A DNA stretch of 49,649 bases. Origin: Chara braunii. Lineage: Eukaryota > Streptophyta > Charophyceae > Charales > Characeae. A model generated the notes under the pieces. It had not been told where the DNA came from. It searched no databases and saw only the letters and a list, made by a program, of their open reading frames with translations. Location of the stretch: the NCBI GenBank assembly GCA_003427395.1, contig BFEA01000087.1:3192358-3242006 (forward strand), read 5' to 3'. Both the position numbers and the translations under genes were made by a program. Numbering within the stretch: the stretch's first letter is position 1; each line of letters starts with the position of its first letter. Shown here one piece after another: positions 1-9,650 of this stretch.

Positions 1-1374
1 CAACGATTGACTTATCATGCAGAATCATTCACACCAGCGAAAGGAAGAGGGGGGGAGAAGGAAAGAGACAAAAGTAGGCGGGGATATCAAGATCGGTGGG
101 GGGGGGGGGGAAGAAAAATTACACTGAGATCCTGGAAAGACAAAGAAGGTCCGGCTTTACCGCCGCAAATCACACAACCAAGAGGGCGCACTTGCCACCA
201 AATTCCAACACGGCCCTGGGCCGGTCATCCACTCAACTCAGATCACATGTCCGCATTCTGACACCAACGATCCCGGCCGTCGCGTGTCATCCTCCACCAC
301 TGCGATCGTCACCCCGCCAACTTAGTCTCGACGTGGCTTGCCCGGATCCCACAGTCCGTCGTGGCGATCTAGCGCACCGCCAGCCAGTCTACAGTCATCT
401 CGCCAGGACTTCCCGACTCGCACACACACATCATCTAGCCACTACTTCCCGGAAGCTGGCCGATGAGTTGAGAGAGAGTTTTGTGGGGGCGCCGACGAAA
501 TTTATAGCTGCGAGAAGGGAGAAAGACGCGGAGAAAAACGAAGGGTGAGGCAGAGGAGGGTATAGGAGAGTTTGAGAGTGACCGCCCGTCGAAAGCCATG
601 TTGATCCCTCCTAACTCGACCTCAGCCAATCAGAATCGTCGCGCAGTAAGAACTTACATGGCACTTCTCCTTGGCTAGATGGGGAGAGAAGATCGACTGG
701 GTTTTCAAGCGCGGATCTTAGAGCGAGAAGAAGAAGGGCGTGAAGGATAGCGCGAAACGGGTCCAAGATTCAGATCAAGAAGGAGAAAAAGGGCGCGCGC
801 TGAGAAGGGGAGGGAAAAGCAGTTACAGGGGGAGGGAGCGAAAAAGCGTGTGCATGCGAAGAAGGATGGTGAGAGGAGCGCGGGGAGGAAGGAGGGGAGA
901 ACTTACTTGCATGGCGCCGATCGACAAAAGGGGAATGGGCACCAAGACAGTTGCAGTTTTTCCCAATCCTATGCTAATTCAAAAATTGAAAGCACCATAT
1001 CCGCGCGCAAAACAGGCGCGGGAAAAAAAGTCTTTCGTCCATCCATATTCCTATAAGAATTTCCCAGAGTTTTCAAGGTCGAGGCCGAGAACATTCGTGC
1101 GCGGAAAGTCCCGCGGCATTCCGACAATTCCGGGATTTCTAACTGCCGAGCCAAATTCCAAGCGCACTTCCTAAGGCGCGCAAAATTCCCATGTATTTTC
1201 AATCAAAGCAAAAAGGAATTGAACGACTCCAATGAGGTGCCTTTAATCGGGCACAGACAGAGGGGGGGGGGCGAGGGGAGTTCTCGGGGTCGAACTGTAC
1301 ACATCCGGATGCGGAGAAAACCCGGGAAAAAGGAAGGTGTCTGAAAGATGGCGCAGGTCCGGAAGCTAGTACGT
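1..1374 (-). mobile_element. 3' LTR (partial) of Ty3/gypsy element A
   Basis: This stretch aligns base by base, with scattered differences, to 10928-12604; both copies end together in GGAAGCTAGTACG before diverging. The polymerase genes between the copies read on the minus strand, so this is the 3' LTR. The window begins inside it: if the PBS at 9633-9650 is right, the full LTR is about 2.95 kb and some 1.3 kb lies off the left edge. I see no TG/CA termini at the shared edge and no clear polypurine tract beside it, so the exact inner boundary is uncertain. A TATAAA on the minus strand at 503-508 matches the one in the other copy. Confidence 0.8.
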
Positions 1375-1399
1375 CACATATGTGGCGCGCAGGGGGTTC

Positions 1400-1660
1400 C
1401 TAAATTATGTGATCTCCTGATTGCATGCCATGGCAGGGGAGGAGGATCGGAGAAGAGAGGATGCATGAGGAACCAAGTGTATCAGGAGAACAAGCGTTCG
1501 CATCAGTGCAGATAGTTGAGCCAGAGTTCATGTTGACGCCAACATCAATTGCAATCTCTTCGCGAGTCTGTTGGCTCGGGCTGCTGGAACTGCCGGATAT
1601 CGTCCAAGTGATGCCATCATCGTCTGCTGATTCTCCATGTGCTCTGCACCCTTGCCTCAT
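1400..1660 (-). CDS. Small ORF at the 3' end of element A (ORF-D), unknown
   Basis: This 86-codon open frame begins at an ATG that overlaps the stop of the preceding ORF (TAATG arrangement) and ends just inside the 3' LTR boundary. The product is rich in Ser, Gly and Cys and has no domain I recognise. It is the last open frame in element A before the LTR. It may be a real short product, the frameshifted tail of the accessory protein upstream, or chance; the GC-rich opposite strand is also open here. Low confidence. Confidence 0.25.
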   Translation of the reverse strand: MRQGCRAHGESADDDGITWTISGSSSSPSQQTREEIAIDVGVNMNSGSTICTDANACSPDTLGSSCILSSPILLPCHGMQSGDHII

Positions 1661-2283
1661 TATTGGAAGTCCGCCCGCCGGTAGTCGACAAGGAGGGGAG
1701 GATGGAGGGGTCGGGGCCAGTCAGATGGGAGCGGAGGGGAATAATCCTCCGCTTCATCACCGAGATCGACGAAATGTACGATCCGATGTGCGTGGGGGAA
1801 ACGATGATTGGGTCGAGATAGGGAAAGGAGGTAATCGGGGTATAAGGAGGGAATAGTACGGAGGACGTTATCCCTTAGGGACTCGTAGTCCTCCATAGCA
1901 GGAAAGGTGTCGGAAACGACACAGTACAACTCCATGTGGTTGAACCGTGCCCAGGCGACACTGAAGAGGAGATTATTGAGATGGAAGGAGGGGGAATGAT
2001 GGGGGAAGACCGTGCAAAGGAGTCGGACGATGAAGTGATGGTAGAAGAGGCGGCTGGCGAAGACGTGATAGTCCAGGGGGAATTCAAGGTGGGGGAGAGG
2101 TCGAAAACGAAGGAAATCAAGAGGGTGGCGGTAGACGGGACGAGGACGGTACGTCCGGGCCGGGAGGAGGACGGGGACGAAGCGCGGAGGGGACGGAAGC
2201 GGCTGGAGATGGTGAGCGAGGGCGGCGGTGCCGGCGGGAGGTTGGTGCGCCATCGTGCCGGCTAGCAGCGTTCGAGGGGACAT
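1660..2283 (-). CDS. Accessory ORF-C downstream of integrase, element A
   Basis: This 207-codon ORF starts MSPRTLLAGTMAHQPP and overlaps the previous ORF by about 167 bp in another frame. The N-terminal third is Pro/Arg-rich. The rest looks like a folded protein with many aromatic residues, for example PLDYHVFASRLFYHHF and MEDYESLRDNVLRTIP, and ends with an acidic stretch. I recognise no family, and no convincing signal peptide or membrane anchor is visible, so calling it envelope-like rests only on its place between integrase and the 3' LTR. It could be the C-terminal half of one ancestral protein of about 600 residues now split by frameshifts together with the three ORFs upstream. Confidence 0.4.
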   Translation of the reverse strand: MSPRTLLAGTMAHQPPAGTAALAHHLQPLPSPPRFVPVLLPARTYRPRPVYRHPLDFLRFRPLPHLEFPLDYHVFASRLFYHHFIVRLLCTVFPHHSPSFHLNNLLFSVAWARFNHMELYCVVSDTFPAMEDYESLRDNVLRTIPSLYPDYLLSLSRPNHRFPHAHRIVHFVDLGDEAEDYSPPLPSDWPRPLHPPLLVDYRRADFQ

Positions 2284-3064
2284 CGGGATTCAAGGCCGAT
2301 CCTCCTTGAGCGAACGACGGTGCTTGTGAGGTCTCCCGGGGTTCAGACGTCAATGCCTCTCCTTCTTCCTTGGATGTCGACCGTGCTTCTGGCTCCTCTT
2401 CCTCTGATAGCCCGGCGATGGCTATACGACCTGGATTGTCGTCTGATGGCAACTCTCCGTTCTCCCGATGCGCCTTCCAAAACTCGTTGAAGTCGGAATT
2501 GTCCGGTGCAAGATCGTCCACGTCCAAGTAACACCAAGCCGTCGGATCGTGATTGCTCAGATCCTGCCCGTAATCCTCTGTACAATTCGCCCAGATTACG
2601 ATTGGCGTCAACTTCCTTTCCAGGGTTTCAGGTCCCGCCTGCTTTGGATCGCTTGGACTATAGGAGATGATGTCCGTCGGCAGATCGTCGACGAGCTGCG
2701 ACAAAAATGTGAGAAGTTCGTAGGCGACCGTGACTCGTCCTCCCTTGGCGATCTCTCCATACAACAATCCTACCAACGTACCGTCGGTAGCCGACTCGTT
2801 CGGCCACAACTGCGCCAACACCAACGAAATCTCGTGAGTTTGCTCCAGTTCCCGATTACTATAGTATCGTGACCAGTGGCACCTCACCGTGAGCATACAC
2901 ACACTAACCGTTGCGAACTCGGTCCACTTGCGGATGTAAGCAAAACTGAATGGAAGGGTGGAGGAGGGGTGAATTTCTAGAGTGAGGATGGGGTTTGCCC
3001 AGGATGGCCAAATGATCGGAAGGTCGGAGGGGAGAGAGAAGGTGGAGAAACGATTCATCGACAC
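2117..3064 (-). CDS. Accessory ORF-B downstream of integrase, element A
   Basis: This 315-codon ORF is the largest of the accessory frames. The first 200 residues look globular, with motifs such as EISLVLAQLWPNESATDG and YELLTFLSQLVDDLP. An acidic stretch follows (GLSEEEEPEARS), then a Pro/Arg/Ser-rich low-complexity tail that overlaps ORF-C. The composition (acidic and Leu-rich blocks, few stops) suggests a real product rather than an antisense shadow. No family is recognised. Extra ORFs between integrase and the 3' LTR are known in several plant retroelement lineages; I cannot assign this one to any. Confidence 0.5.
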   Translation of the reverse strand: MSMNRFSTFSLPSDLPIIWPSWANPILTLEIHPSSTLPFSFAYIRKWTEFATVSVCMLTVRCHWSRYYSNRELEQTHEISLVLAQLWPNESATDGTLVGLLYGEIAKGGRVTVAYELLTFLSQLVDDLPTDIISYSPSDPKQAGPETLERKLTPIVIWANCTEDYGQDLSNHDPTAWCYLDVDDLAPDNSDFNEFWKAHRENGELPSDDNPGRIAIAGLSEEEEPEARSTSKEEGEALTSEPRETSQAPSFAQGGSALNPDVPSNAASRHDGAPTSRRHRRPRSPSPAASVPSALRPRPPPGPDVPSSSRLPPPS

Positions 3065-3255
3065 TCAGGGTAGGGATGAAGATGGGGAAGAGGGCGAGAG
3101 GGGCAGTCAGTGGCGCTGGTCCGGAGGGAGAAGGTATCAATACAATCAGTCCCCACTACTTGTCGCCTTGGCTGGGCCAGTCGCTGCCGCCAATCAGCTG
3201 CCAACTCTTGTCCACACCTATAGAGATCAGTCACCATTGCACGCTGATCGTACAC
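3055..3255 (-). pseudogene. Bridging accessory frame between ORF-A and ORF-B
   Basis: A 66-codon open frame overlaps the end of ORF-A by 25 bp and the start of ORF-B by 10 bp, each in a different frame. Its sequence (for example DLYRCGQELAADWRQRLAQ) looks more like coding sequence than either alternative frame over the same bases. The simplest reading is that ORF-A, this frame, ORF-B and ORF-C once formed one protein and small indels have moved the reading frame. That is an inference; no relative is available here for alignment. Confidence 0.3.
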
Positions 3256-3527
3256 AAATCGTCGTTGAAGGCTACTACCACCGTTACGTCGCTCTGAGTA
3301 GGCCGTGAGAAGCGACGAGCTCCCAATGCTTCTGCCAAAACAATTGTTGAGCCTCGATCAATTGATATGGTCATCTCCACGGCGGCACACCAAGCTCCGT
3401 CGCCAAAGAGTTGCGCAAATCGAAGGAGATCGAGACTGAGACGGGGATGCGCGACTTGGCGAAATTGCAACAAGGTTCGAGGTTGAAGAAGCTGAGGAGG
3501 AAGGGCTGACTCAATCATAAAGCTCAT
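3231..3527 (-). CDS. Accessory ORF-A, overlapping the integrase stop codon (ATGA)
   Basis: This 98-codon ORF starts with an ATG that overlaps the integrase TGA stop as ATGA, the layout that can permit termination-reinitiation. The protein begins MSFMIESALPPQLLQPRT and contains a hydrophobic beta-like segment (SDVTVVVAFNDDLCTISV). No domain is recognised. It ends in TGA, after which coding-like sequence continues in another frame, so it may be the N-terminal part of a longer accessory protein. Confidence 0.45.
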   Translation of the reverse strand: MSFMIESALPPQLLQPRTLLQFRQVAHPRLSLDLLRFAQLFGDGAWCAAVEMTISIDRGSTIVLAEALGARRFSRPTQSDVTVVVAFNDDLCTISVQW

Positions 3528-5122
3528 GACGAAGGTGAGGGGGAGGTAGATGCGGACGAGGGAGAGGAAACAAGTTCCTCGGTCGCGTCGGACGAAGAAG
3601 AAGGAGATGGGTTAAGGCTCTCAGAAGGAGGGAGAGGACGAAGGTAGGAAGTGTGGCGGATGATGGGGAGGGAGCTATGGCTAGCGCTAGCTTCGGGCGT
3701 GATGCGCACCGTGTTAGCTCCGTTGGGACCGAGCTCTACGACGCGGAAACAACCAGAAAATTTGGGAGCGAGTTTGCGGTCGCGTGCACATTTGCGTACC
3801 TGCACAAGATCCCCTAACTTATATTCGTGTTGTGGGCCCGCATTCCTATTCTGGGCCTCGTAGCTATGAACCTGTCTACCGTGGGCCAGTTCAGTCATTT
3901 TCTGCCTTCTCCGGACCAACTTAGGAACGACCCTTTCCATTAAATCTGCATATCTCTTGGCTTTGGCTTTAAGGGCTGCACGTGTGTCCTGACCCCCTTT
4001 GTCGGCAATTTCTGTGGTACCCCGATTATCGACACATGGAAGGCTATTAGTTCGAAGTTGGAAGAGGGTAAACCCTGTGGACTCATGAGGGGTGGCTCGG
4101 TGGATTCCGACGATATGATAGACGATCTCGGGCCACGGACGCGTGTCGCGAGCCGCTAAGTTCTTACGGAGGGTGGTCTTAATCATGCGATTCACATTCT
4201 CTGCCAGTCCGTTCGACTGGGAAACATGGGGAGCGGTGTGTCGGAGCGTAACGCCACGACACATTAGTAATTCCTCTACCTCACCCTTAAACTCCGATCC
4301 GTTATCGGTTAGAATCTCCTCTGTGTCTAGGTGGGTATTGAGGAATCGATCGATGTATGTGGCTATCTCTGAGGCCTTTCGGGTTTTACACAGATAAACT
4401 TCGATATATTTCAAGAAATGATCGATCAACACCAAGAGAATGGAGTATTCGCAGCGGTTGGGGCCAAGTGGCACGTCTATATCAGTTGTGTCCATACTGA
4501 CCCGCTGAAACGACCGTTCCACCTCTGTCGGGACTGTTGTATTTGGACCGCGAAGGGGCGCGCGGTCGGTCGCACAGACTAGGCAGTTAGTGACCACGTG
4601 CTTCAAATCGTCTCGGATATTAGACCAGAACCATCGATTTTGGTCGATAGTTGCCTCGGTGACACGTATTGCGAAATGAGCGGCCTGTTCTTCATGCGCG
4701 GACCTAGTCCAGTCATATCTCTAAAAAGGGTGTGGAACCGTCAGCCATAGTCCCGATCCCTCCGTCTTATGCTTTTCTAGATGTCCGTTGATCCATCGAT
4801 AATCTCGGGACCTTTCGGTAGCCCGGCGTCTGCCATGCTTAGTGAGATGGCCCAACGGTAGGCCAGCTAATTTAGCTGATAAGATTTTATCTGTCCATAC
4901 CTCCGCTCGTCGATATTTCTCGTCGTATTCATGGTCATCCGTTCGGGCAGCCTCGAATCGAACCTCGGTAGGGAGTTTGTCCGTCCTACACAAGGGGCAC
5001 CTCCATTCCTTGCTATTTGTTTTGTATCGAACGCACGCGCCATGCACACGATTGACACACGTGGCACAATCCACCAAATCGGCAAATCCAGATTCGAAGG
5101 GGTAACAGTTTACTTCATGAAC
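3524..5122 (-). pseudogene. Ty3/gypsy integrase of element A, with an N-terminal PHD-like finger and one amber stop
   Basis: Integrase joins the cDNA to the host chromosome. In one frame I read, in order: the second half of a C4HC3 finger (CATC, HGAC, WRCPLC), a basic linker, an in-frame TAG at 4721-4723, the gypsy HHCC zinc domain (AHEEQAAH then NCLVC), and the DDE core (VSMDTTDID; ILTDNGSEFKG; SQSNGLAENVNRM). The C-terminal region has KFSGCFRVVELGPNGANTV and then a Ser/Pro-rich tail. All three catalytic acidic residues are visible. Frame and spacing match RNase H upstream. The TAG separates the finger from the HHCC domain; a TGA at 5123-5125 interrupts the finger itself. Probably inactive. 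Confidence 0.85.
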
Positions 5123-5149
5123 TCAGGAAATACACGTGCAAAAATAACA
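4988..5149 (-). other. PHD-type zinc finger between RNase H and integrase
   Basis: Reading the minus strand in the integrase frame gives CYFC (5138-5149), about 28 residues including a TGA at 5123-5125, then CATC, four residues, HGAC, 14 residues, and CPLC preceded by Trp. This is the C4HC3 spacing of a PHD finger, including the conserved Trp two residues before the last Cys pair. It is separate from the integrase HHCC domain, which lies further downstream. PHD fingers commonly read histone tails, so this could steer integration; that role is inferred. Confidence 0.6.
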
Positions 5150-5299
5150 AAATTTGTCCGGGAGAGTGGCGAGAAAATCCGAATGGGTGAGGGGAGCAGA
5201 AGAGGTGGGAGAGACCGAGTCAGGGGGAGTTTCCATCATTCCGAGAGACAAGAATCGGAAAGGGAAGGAGAGGTAGGGTCGGGTACACGTGTCCACTTA

Positions 5300-5728
5300 G
5301 CCCTTCGGTAGGATCTCCACTTGTCCATATCGAGGCCCGTTCTTCGGTTTCGGGTCGCGCCAGGGGGTCACTTCCTCACTCCTTGGCACCTTGTCGGGAC
5401 GGTGAAGTCGTGTCAGCCCGTCTGCGTTGCCGTGTTTCTCGTGTTTCCGATGACGGATGTCAAAGTCCATGCTCTGCAGTATGGTGGCCCATCGCCCGAT
5501 CATACCCGAGTAATCCTTGGACTTCTTCAACGCCAACAGTGGTTCGTGATCGGTTACCAGTGTAAATCTTCGGCCATACAAGTACGTTCGGAAATGACTG
5601 ATCCCCCACAAGGCTGCATAGCATTCCCCCGTCGGGGCCACGTAGTTGCGCTTACAGGACGACACCGTTTTGGACGCGTATTCCACCACGTGTTCGAGGC
5701 CGTCGGGTCCCACCTTGGCCAAAATCGC
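5300..5728 (-). pseudogene. RNase H domain of element A pol
   Basis: RNase H removes the RNA strand during reverse transcription. Visible motifs are EYASKTVSSCKRNY, the Glu-containing TGECYAALWGISHF, LVTDHEPLLAL and the closing GNADGLTRL. The segment that should carry the first catalytic Asp (usually TDAS) reads ITNWQPEAV and is followed at once by a TAA at 5729-5731, so the first catalytic residue is lost and the domain is cut from the RT. Another TAA at 5297-5299 ends the frame before the PHD-like finger. Non-functional. Confidence 0.85.
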
Positions 5729-7302
5729 TTAAACCGCCTCCGGTTGCCAATTGGTGATGAGAACAAAGGGCTTTTTCGGGTCCGGCCTTACGAGGACTGG
5801 GGCCAAAACCAGGGCCGCCTTGAGTTCTCCAAAAGCCCGATCGCATTGCGGGGTCCAAATCAACGGTTGATCCTTCTTTAGCAGATTCGTGAGTGGTCCC
5901 GTGATCGCTGCAAACCCCTTGATGAACCTTCGATAGTATGACGCCAAACCCAAGAAGGCGCGGACTTGTGTTAGGGACGTCAGCACCAGTGCGTCCTTCA
6001 CGGCTGTCACTTTCTGGGGCTCTGACTGCAATCCTTGGTTCGTAACGACGTGGCCGAGGAAGGAGATCTCCGTGAGAAAAAAACTGACACTTCTCAACCG
6101 CCACTTTGAATCCTGCGTCCTTCAGTGTGTGCAGTGTCCACTTAATGTGTTGCACGTGTCCCTCATAGGAAGTAGAAAAAACAAGGATATCATCCATATA
6201 CACAATCACACAGTAATCGATTATGCTCTGCGCCAGCCACGTTTTTCGCACGAAGTTTTGGAAGGCCATATTCATCGCGCGTTGAAACGTAGCTGGAGTA
6301 TTGCAAATCCCCATCGGGCATCTGACCCATTGCCAGGTCCCTTCGAAAAGAATGAACGTCGTTTTTGGGCGGTCTAGCATCCAAAAACTCATCAGGATAC
6401 ACATCCTTGATGGTGATATCGTTTAATTTTCGGTAATCGATGCATAAATGAATTCCTCCTGCTTTTTTCGGCACAATCACTACCGGAAACGACCATGGTC
6501 CGATAGCGGGCTCGATCCAACCATTAGCTTCGTACTCCTTAATCCTCTTAAATGCGGACGCTCTTTGCACCGGTGAATACCGATAAGGAGCGCAACTAAT
6601 TGGCAGATGATCCCCCGTAAGAATCGCATGCTCGATTACAGTAGATAACCCAATATCACTATCATCCACACTCAATACCTCAACATAGCCATGCAACACA
6701 TTAATCAGGGATCCTTGGATATCTCGGGGGACATGACTGGGGATGGTGATTACTGCATTATTTGCGATGTTCAGGGGTGTTTCAATCCAATCCATCTTTC
6801 GCGATCGTCTGTCGTGCACACTGGAAAATATGAAGCTACTGGTTCGGACCGAGAAGATGGTAGCAATCATTTGGGATTCAGCTGGGCTGATGATCTCAGT
6901 CTCCTTAACCTCGGCGTCGGTTTCAGAATGGACAACACTTTTGGCTATTTCTACTCCTGTTAGTTCTGCCATTTCCTGCATGAGATCCGGAACGTCTGCT
7001 ATCGGAGTCTCTGCTTCTTCCTTGATCAAAGCGATCATGGCTCCTTTCGTGAGTAGTGATCTAGGGGGGCAGACAAAGAGATCCAGGTAATGATTCATCT
7101 GCTGATACCTAGCTCGGAGTGAAAGCGTGCTCTCGTATAACGTGGGAGGGGGTTCCAAAAGGTCAGCCATATGGGAAATCTGCAGGATCGGCTCTCCCAA
7201 GAATGTCGTAGGGGGAGTCCGTCTTTCTGTGGGTAGAGAACGGCTGGGCTCGCTGTTTTCCGAGCTTAGATCGAATGTTCGAGTAGTTGCAGGGATCATC
7301 AA
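5729..7302 (-). pseudogene. Reverse transcriptase of element A, deleted and frameshifted
   Basis: The frame opens in the protease frame after a TAA at 7306-7308 and carries about 230 residues of linker before the fingers motif (NGWIEPAIGPWSFPVVIVPK, IDYRKLND). After DVYP the frame changes near 6400 and resumes at RPKTTFILFEGTWQW, skipping about 28 residues that include the first catalytic Asp block (LDLKSGYHQ in gypsy pol B of this window). The palm motif VYMDDILVFS is intact. A second frameshift lies at a poly(A) run near 6075, after VEKCQFF; the thumb/connection then continues as EISFLGHVVTNQG and ASYYRRFIKGFA. The enzyme cannot be active. Confidence 0.9.
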
Positions 7303-7305
7303 AAA

Positions 7306-8040
7306 TTATTCTTTAGTCTCGCAATGGAACATTTCGACTAATCGCTTCCATTCTTTCTCACTGGGCATAACGTTCAGTTCTTCCTTATAATCGTGTTCAT
7401 TGAACTCGTCTTCCCACGCAGGGGGCTGTTCTTCATCAGGGTTCGGAAGAGACTTCTCTAGGCTCTGGATCATTCCTATCCGGTCGATACTGGGATATCT
7501 CCTTTGTGATCGGGTAGAGATTCGGAGAGGAAGTGTTTGGGGTTTCCCTCCCGTATGAGTAAGAACGAGTTGTTTGGAATCAAAATGGATCCGCGCGCCC
7601 ACTGCCATCGCCCAGGGCAATCCTAACAGTATCGAATAAGAGTGTACGTCAATAACTAATGCGTTAACCAGAACATGCACTCGGCCCACCTTGATCGCAA
7701 CATTCTCAATGATTCCTACGATGTTCATGGCCTCTTCATCGGCCGAAACATAGTTGTCCTTCCCTGGTAGAGGAAGGATGGAATTCAGTCGTCCAGTCTT
7801 TCGAACTGTGTTCAAGGAGATAGCTACGGCCGATGATCCAGTGTCAATCAGCGCATCGAACGGCTTGTCCCAGACCTTGCAATCACACTTCGCACTCTTC
7901 CATAGGACTGATCGGACACGCACAAAGTGATCTCTCTCGGCGTAATGAATGGCGGCGATTCTCGCCTTTTCCGGTGCGTTAGATTCGACCGCCAGGGGAG
8001 GACTTGCCTTGCTCTCATCTTCCTGCTTTTTCTTCAGCAT
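7306..8040 (-). pseudogene. Aspartic protease region of element A pol
   Basis: This region is a retropepsin-like protease that would cut Gag and Pol. The active-site motif is FDALIDTGSSAVAIS, and ILLGLPWAMAVGARI fits the second conserved hydrophobic-Gly block. Coding sequence upstream of the Met, reading DKLLQQCQKNQKCFTYQRI, is open except for a TAG at 8044-8046, so the start shown is not the original one. Gag lies in another frame upstream, so Pol would need a frameshift between roughly 8105 and 8140. The frame ends in TAA just before the RT part. Confidence 0.8.
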
Positions 8041-8101
8041 ACGCTAAATGCGCTGATAGGTAAAGCATTTCTGATTCTTCTGGCATTGCTGCAGAAGCTT
8101 G

Positions 8102-8437
8102 TCATTTGCAACTTCGGATATCGTTAGCAGGTGCCCTACGCGGGCCTACGGGGATCGACACTCGAATATCCAACTGTTTGAGTGTCTGTAGGACATCGAT
8201 TTCTCCTGTTTGGAACTGGGGTCCTGGTTCCGATGTACATTTGACCCAATCGAGTTCTTCTTTGGCGGGTCGGATTGCTCCGATCAGTCCAGCCAACTGG
8301 AGGTACTCGGTTGGATCAACGATATCTGCGGCCTCGGAAGAGGATCCTAATGTGGATGAGCCCGGATCGGTGGAGGAGGGTGGATCGGCGACGAAGAGGA
8401 AATCTTCCCTTGCGTGTTCTAATACCGCGGCTACCCG
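8102..8437 (-). pseudogene. Gag C-terminal extension / Gag-Pol linker, element A
   Basis: The Gag frame continues past a TGA at 8438-8440 for another 111 codons without a stop, with coding-like sequence such as EHAREDFLFVADPP, DPTEYLQLAGLIGAIRP and LKQLDIRVSIPVGP. TGA from CGA by C-to-T change is the simplest origin of the break. The 3' end of this frame overlaps the start of the open protease frame, so the Gag-to-Pol frame change lies here. No domain is recognised. Confidence 0.5.
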
Positions 8438-9520
8438 TCATTGATTTAAGGCCATGGGCGCGGCCGCTGGGGGCGGCTGATGACGTTTCGACTGGGGGCA
8501 TTCTTGTGCGAAGTGCCCCGACTGTTTGCAGTTGTAGCATTCGATCCTCCCTGCTAGATTAGCCATATGAAGGGGAGCGGCGGGAGGGGCAGTAAGCAGA
8601 GGGTACTGAGTGGGGACGGGGCAAGATGGGCTGGGATTAACCTTTACTAGTTTTGTCATAATCTGTTCTAGCCGATCCATCTGGGAAGTCTGCATCTGTA
8701 GCAAGTTATTCATCCACTCAGACTGTTTAGTCGTAGCGATATGGATCATCTGGGTCAGATGCAGATTGGTGATGGGAACTGATGCGGCTTCTTGGGCCAT
8801 GACCGTATTCACGGGTACCGCTTTGGGAAGGGGAGGAGGTTTCGTGAGAGGTAGGGAGAGATACGGGGAAGGATCCAGGGCGGGGCCGTCTTGGTAGTCC
8901 TGATCAGGACGAGGGTAGAATCGCCCTACTGCTATGAGCCAGGACCATCTCTTGGCTGCCACGTCTTGGATCGAGTCCGAAATGTCTTCTTCTTCCCTAC
9001 TAATATACTTACGCGTGTCCCACAGATCTAGCTCAAGGGCCTTGGCTATGATAACTGACAGTTGGTTTGTCTTGGGAGGGACCTTTTTCTGCAACTTCGC
9101 CTTCTACACGGGATTGCGGAGATGATCGATAAACAAGTCCCGAGCCGCGTTCTCGTCCCATCCCGATTTGTCCAAGGCGGTCTAAAAACGATCCACGAAC
9201 TCACGTAGCAACTCCCCTGGTTCCTGCGGACAGGTTTTCAGTACGAACCAGACAGCGTCTTCACTGACCGCGTCAAATTGCGCTAGGAACGCTCTCTTGA
9301 AAGTATCCCAGTCTACCCACCGGTGCCTTCTAAACCAATCGTGCGCGGTGTTTCTGAGTAACAGGGTGATGACGCGGGGAAGATCCTCAGCGTCATAGCC
9401 CTGTGCTTGCACGACTTCAAGCCATGCCTCTGGATGAGTGTAGTTAGGATAGAAGGGAAAGGTAGCGGGGATGCTTACCATCACCCAGGGAGGCGCTCCA
9501 TTAGCATCAACCATGTGCAT
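8438..9520 (-). pseudogene. Gag of element A with CCHC zinc knuckle, two amber stops
   Basis: Gag forms the virus-like particle and binds the element RNA. The Retrotrans_gag region is clear: NYTHPEAWLEVVQAQGYD, then TAHDWFRRHRWVDWDTFKRA and ELLREFVDRF. After TAG codons at 9182-9184 and near 9104 the same frame continues through KVPPKTNQLSVIIAKALEL and a Pro-rich linker to the zinc knuckle CYNCKQSGHFAQEC (C-x2-C-x4-H-x4-C). The ATG at 9520 is the first in a frame that is open only about 20 codons further upstream, and it lies roughly 110 bp after the PBS, as expected for gag. Confidence 0.85.
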
Positions 9521-9632
9521 CTCTGTTCGGGTCTCGGTAGATCTTTGCCGAGTGACGGGAGGATTGAGACGATTAGGTTGTTAAGCTGATCGTCCTCTCG
9601 CCAGCTCGTCTCACTAACGTCAGAACCGACAC

Positions 9633-9650
9633 GTGTCGGCTTCGATACCA
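9633..9650 (-). other. Putative primer-binding site of element A
   Basis: On the minus strand, TGGTATCGAAGCCGACAC begins two bases after a plausible LTR end. The first seven bases match the 3' end complement of plant initiator tRNA-Met (TGGTATCAGAGC), then the match weakens. Its position just upstream of gag and its TGG start support it; the imperfect tRNA match keeps confidence moderate. It overlaps a perfect 14-bp palindrome, CCGACACGTGTCGG (9626-9639). Confidence 0.5.

Noticed and set aside
1425-1856. 143-codon frame on the plus strand opposite accessory ORFs C and D
   Set aside because: It is antisense to frames consistent with the element's coding strand and has no domain; likely a GC-driven shadow.
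1660-3064. Retroviral-type envelope gene
   Set aside because: No signal peptide, cleavage site or membrane-anchor segment is visible; position alone is not enough.
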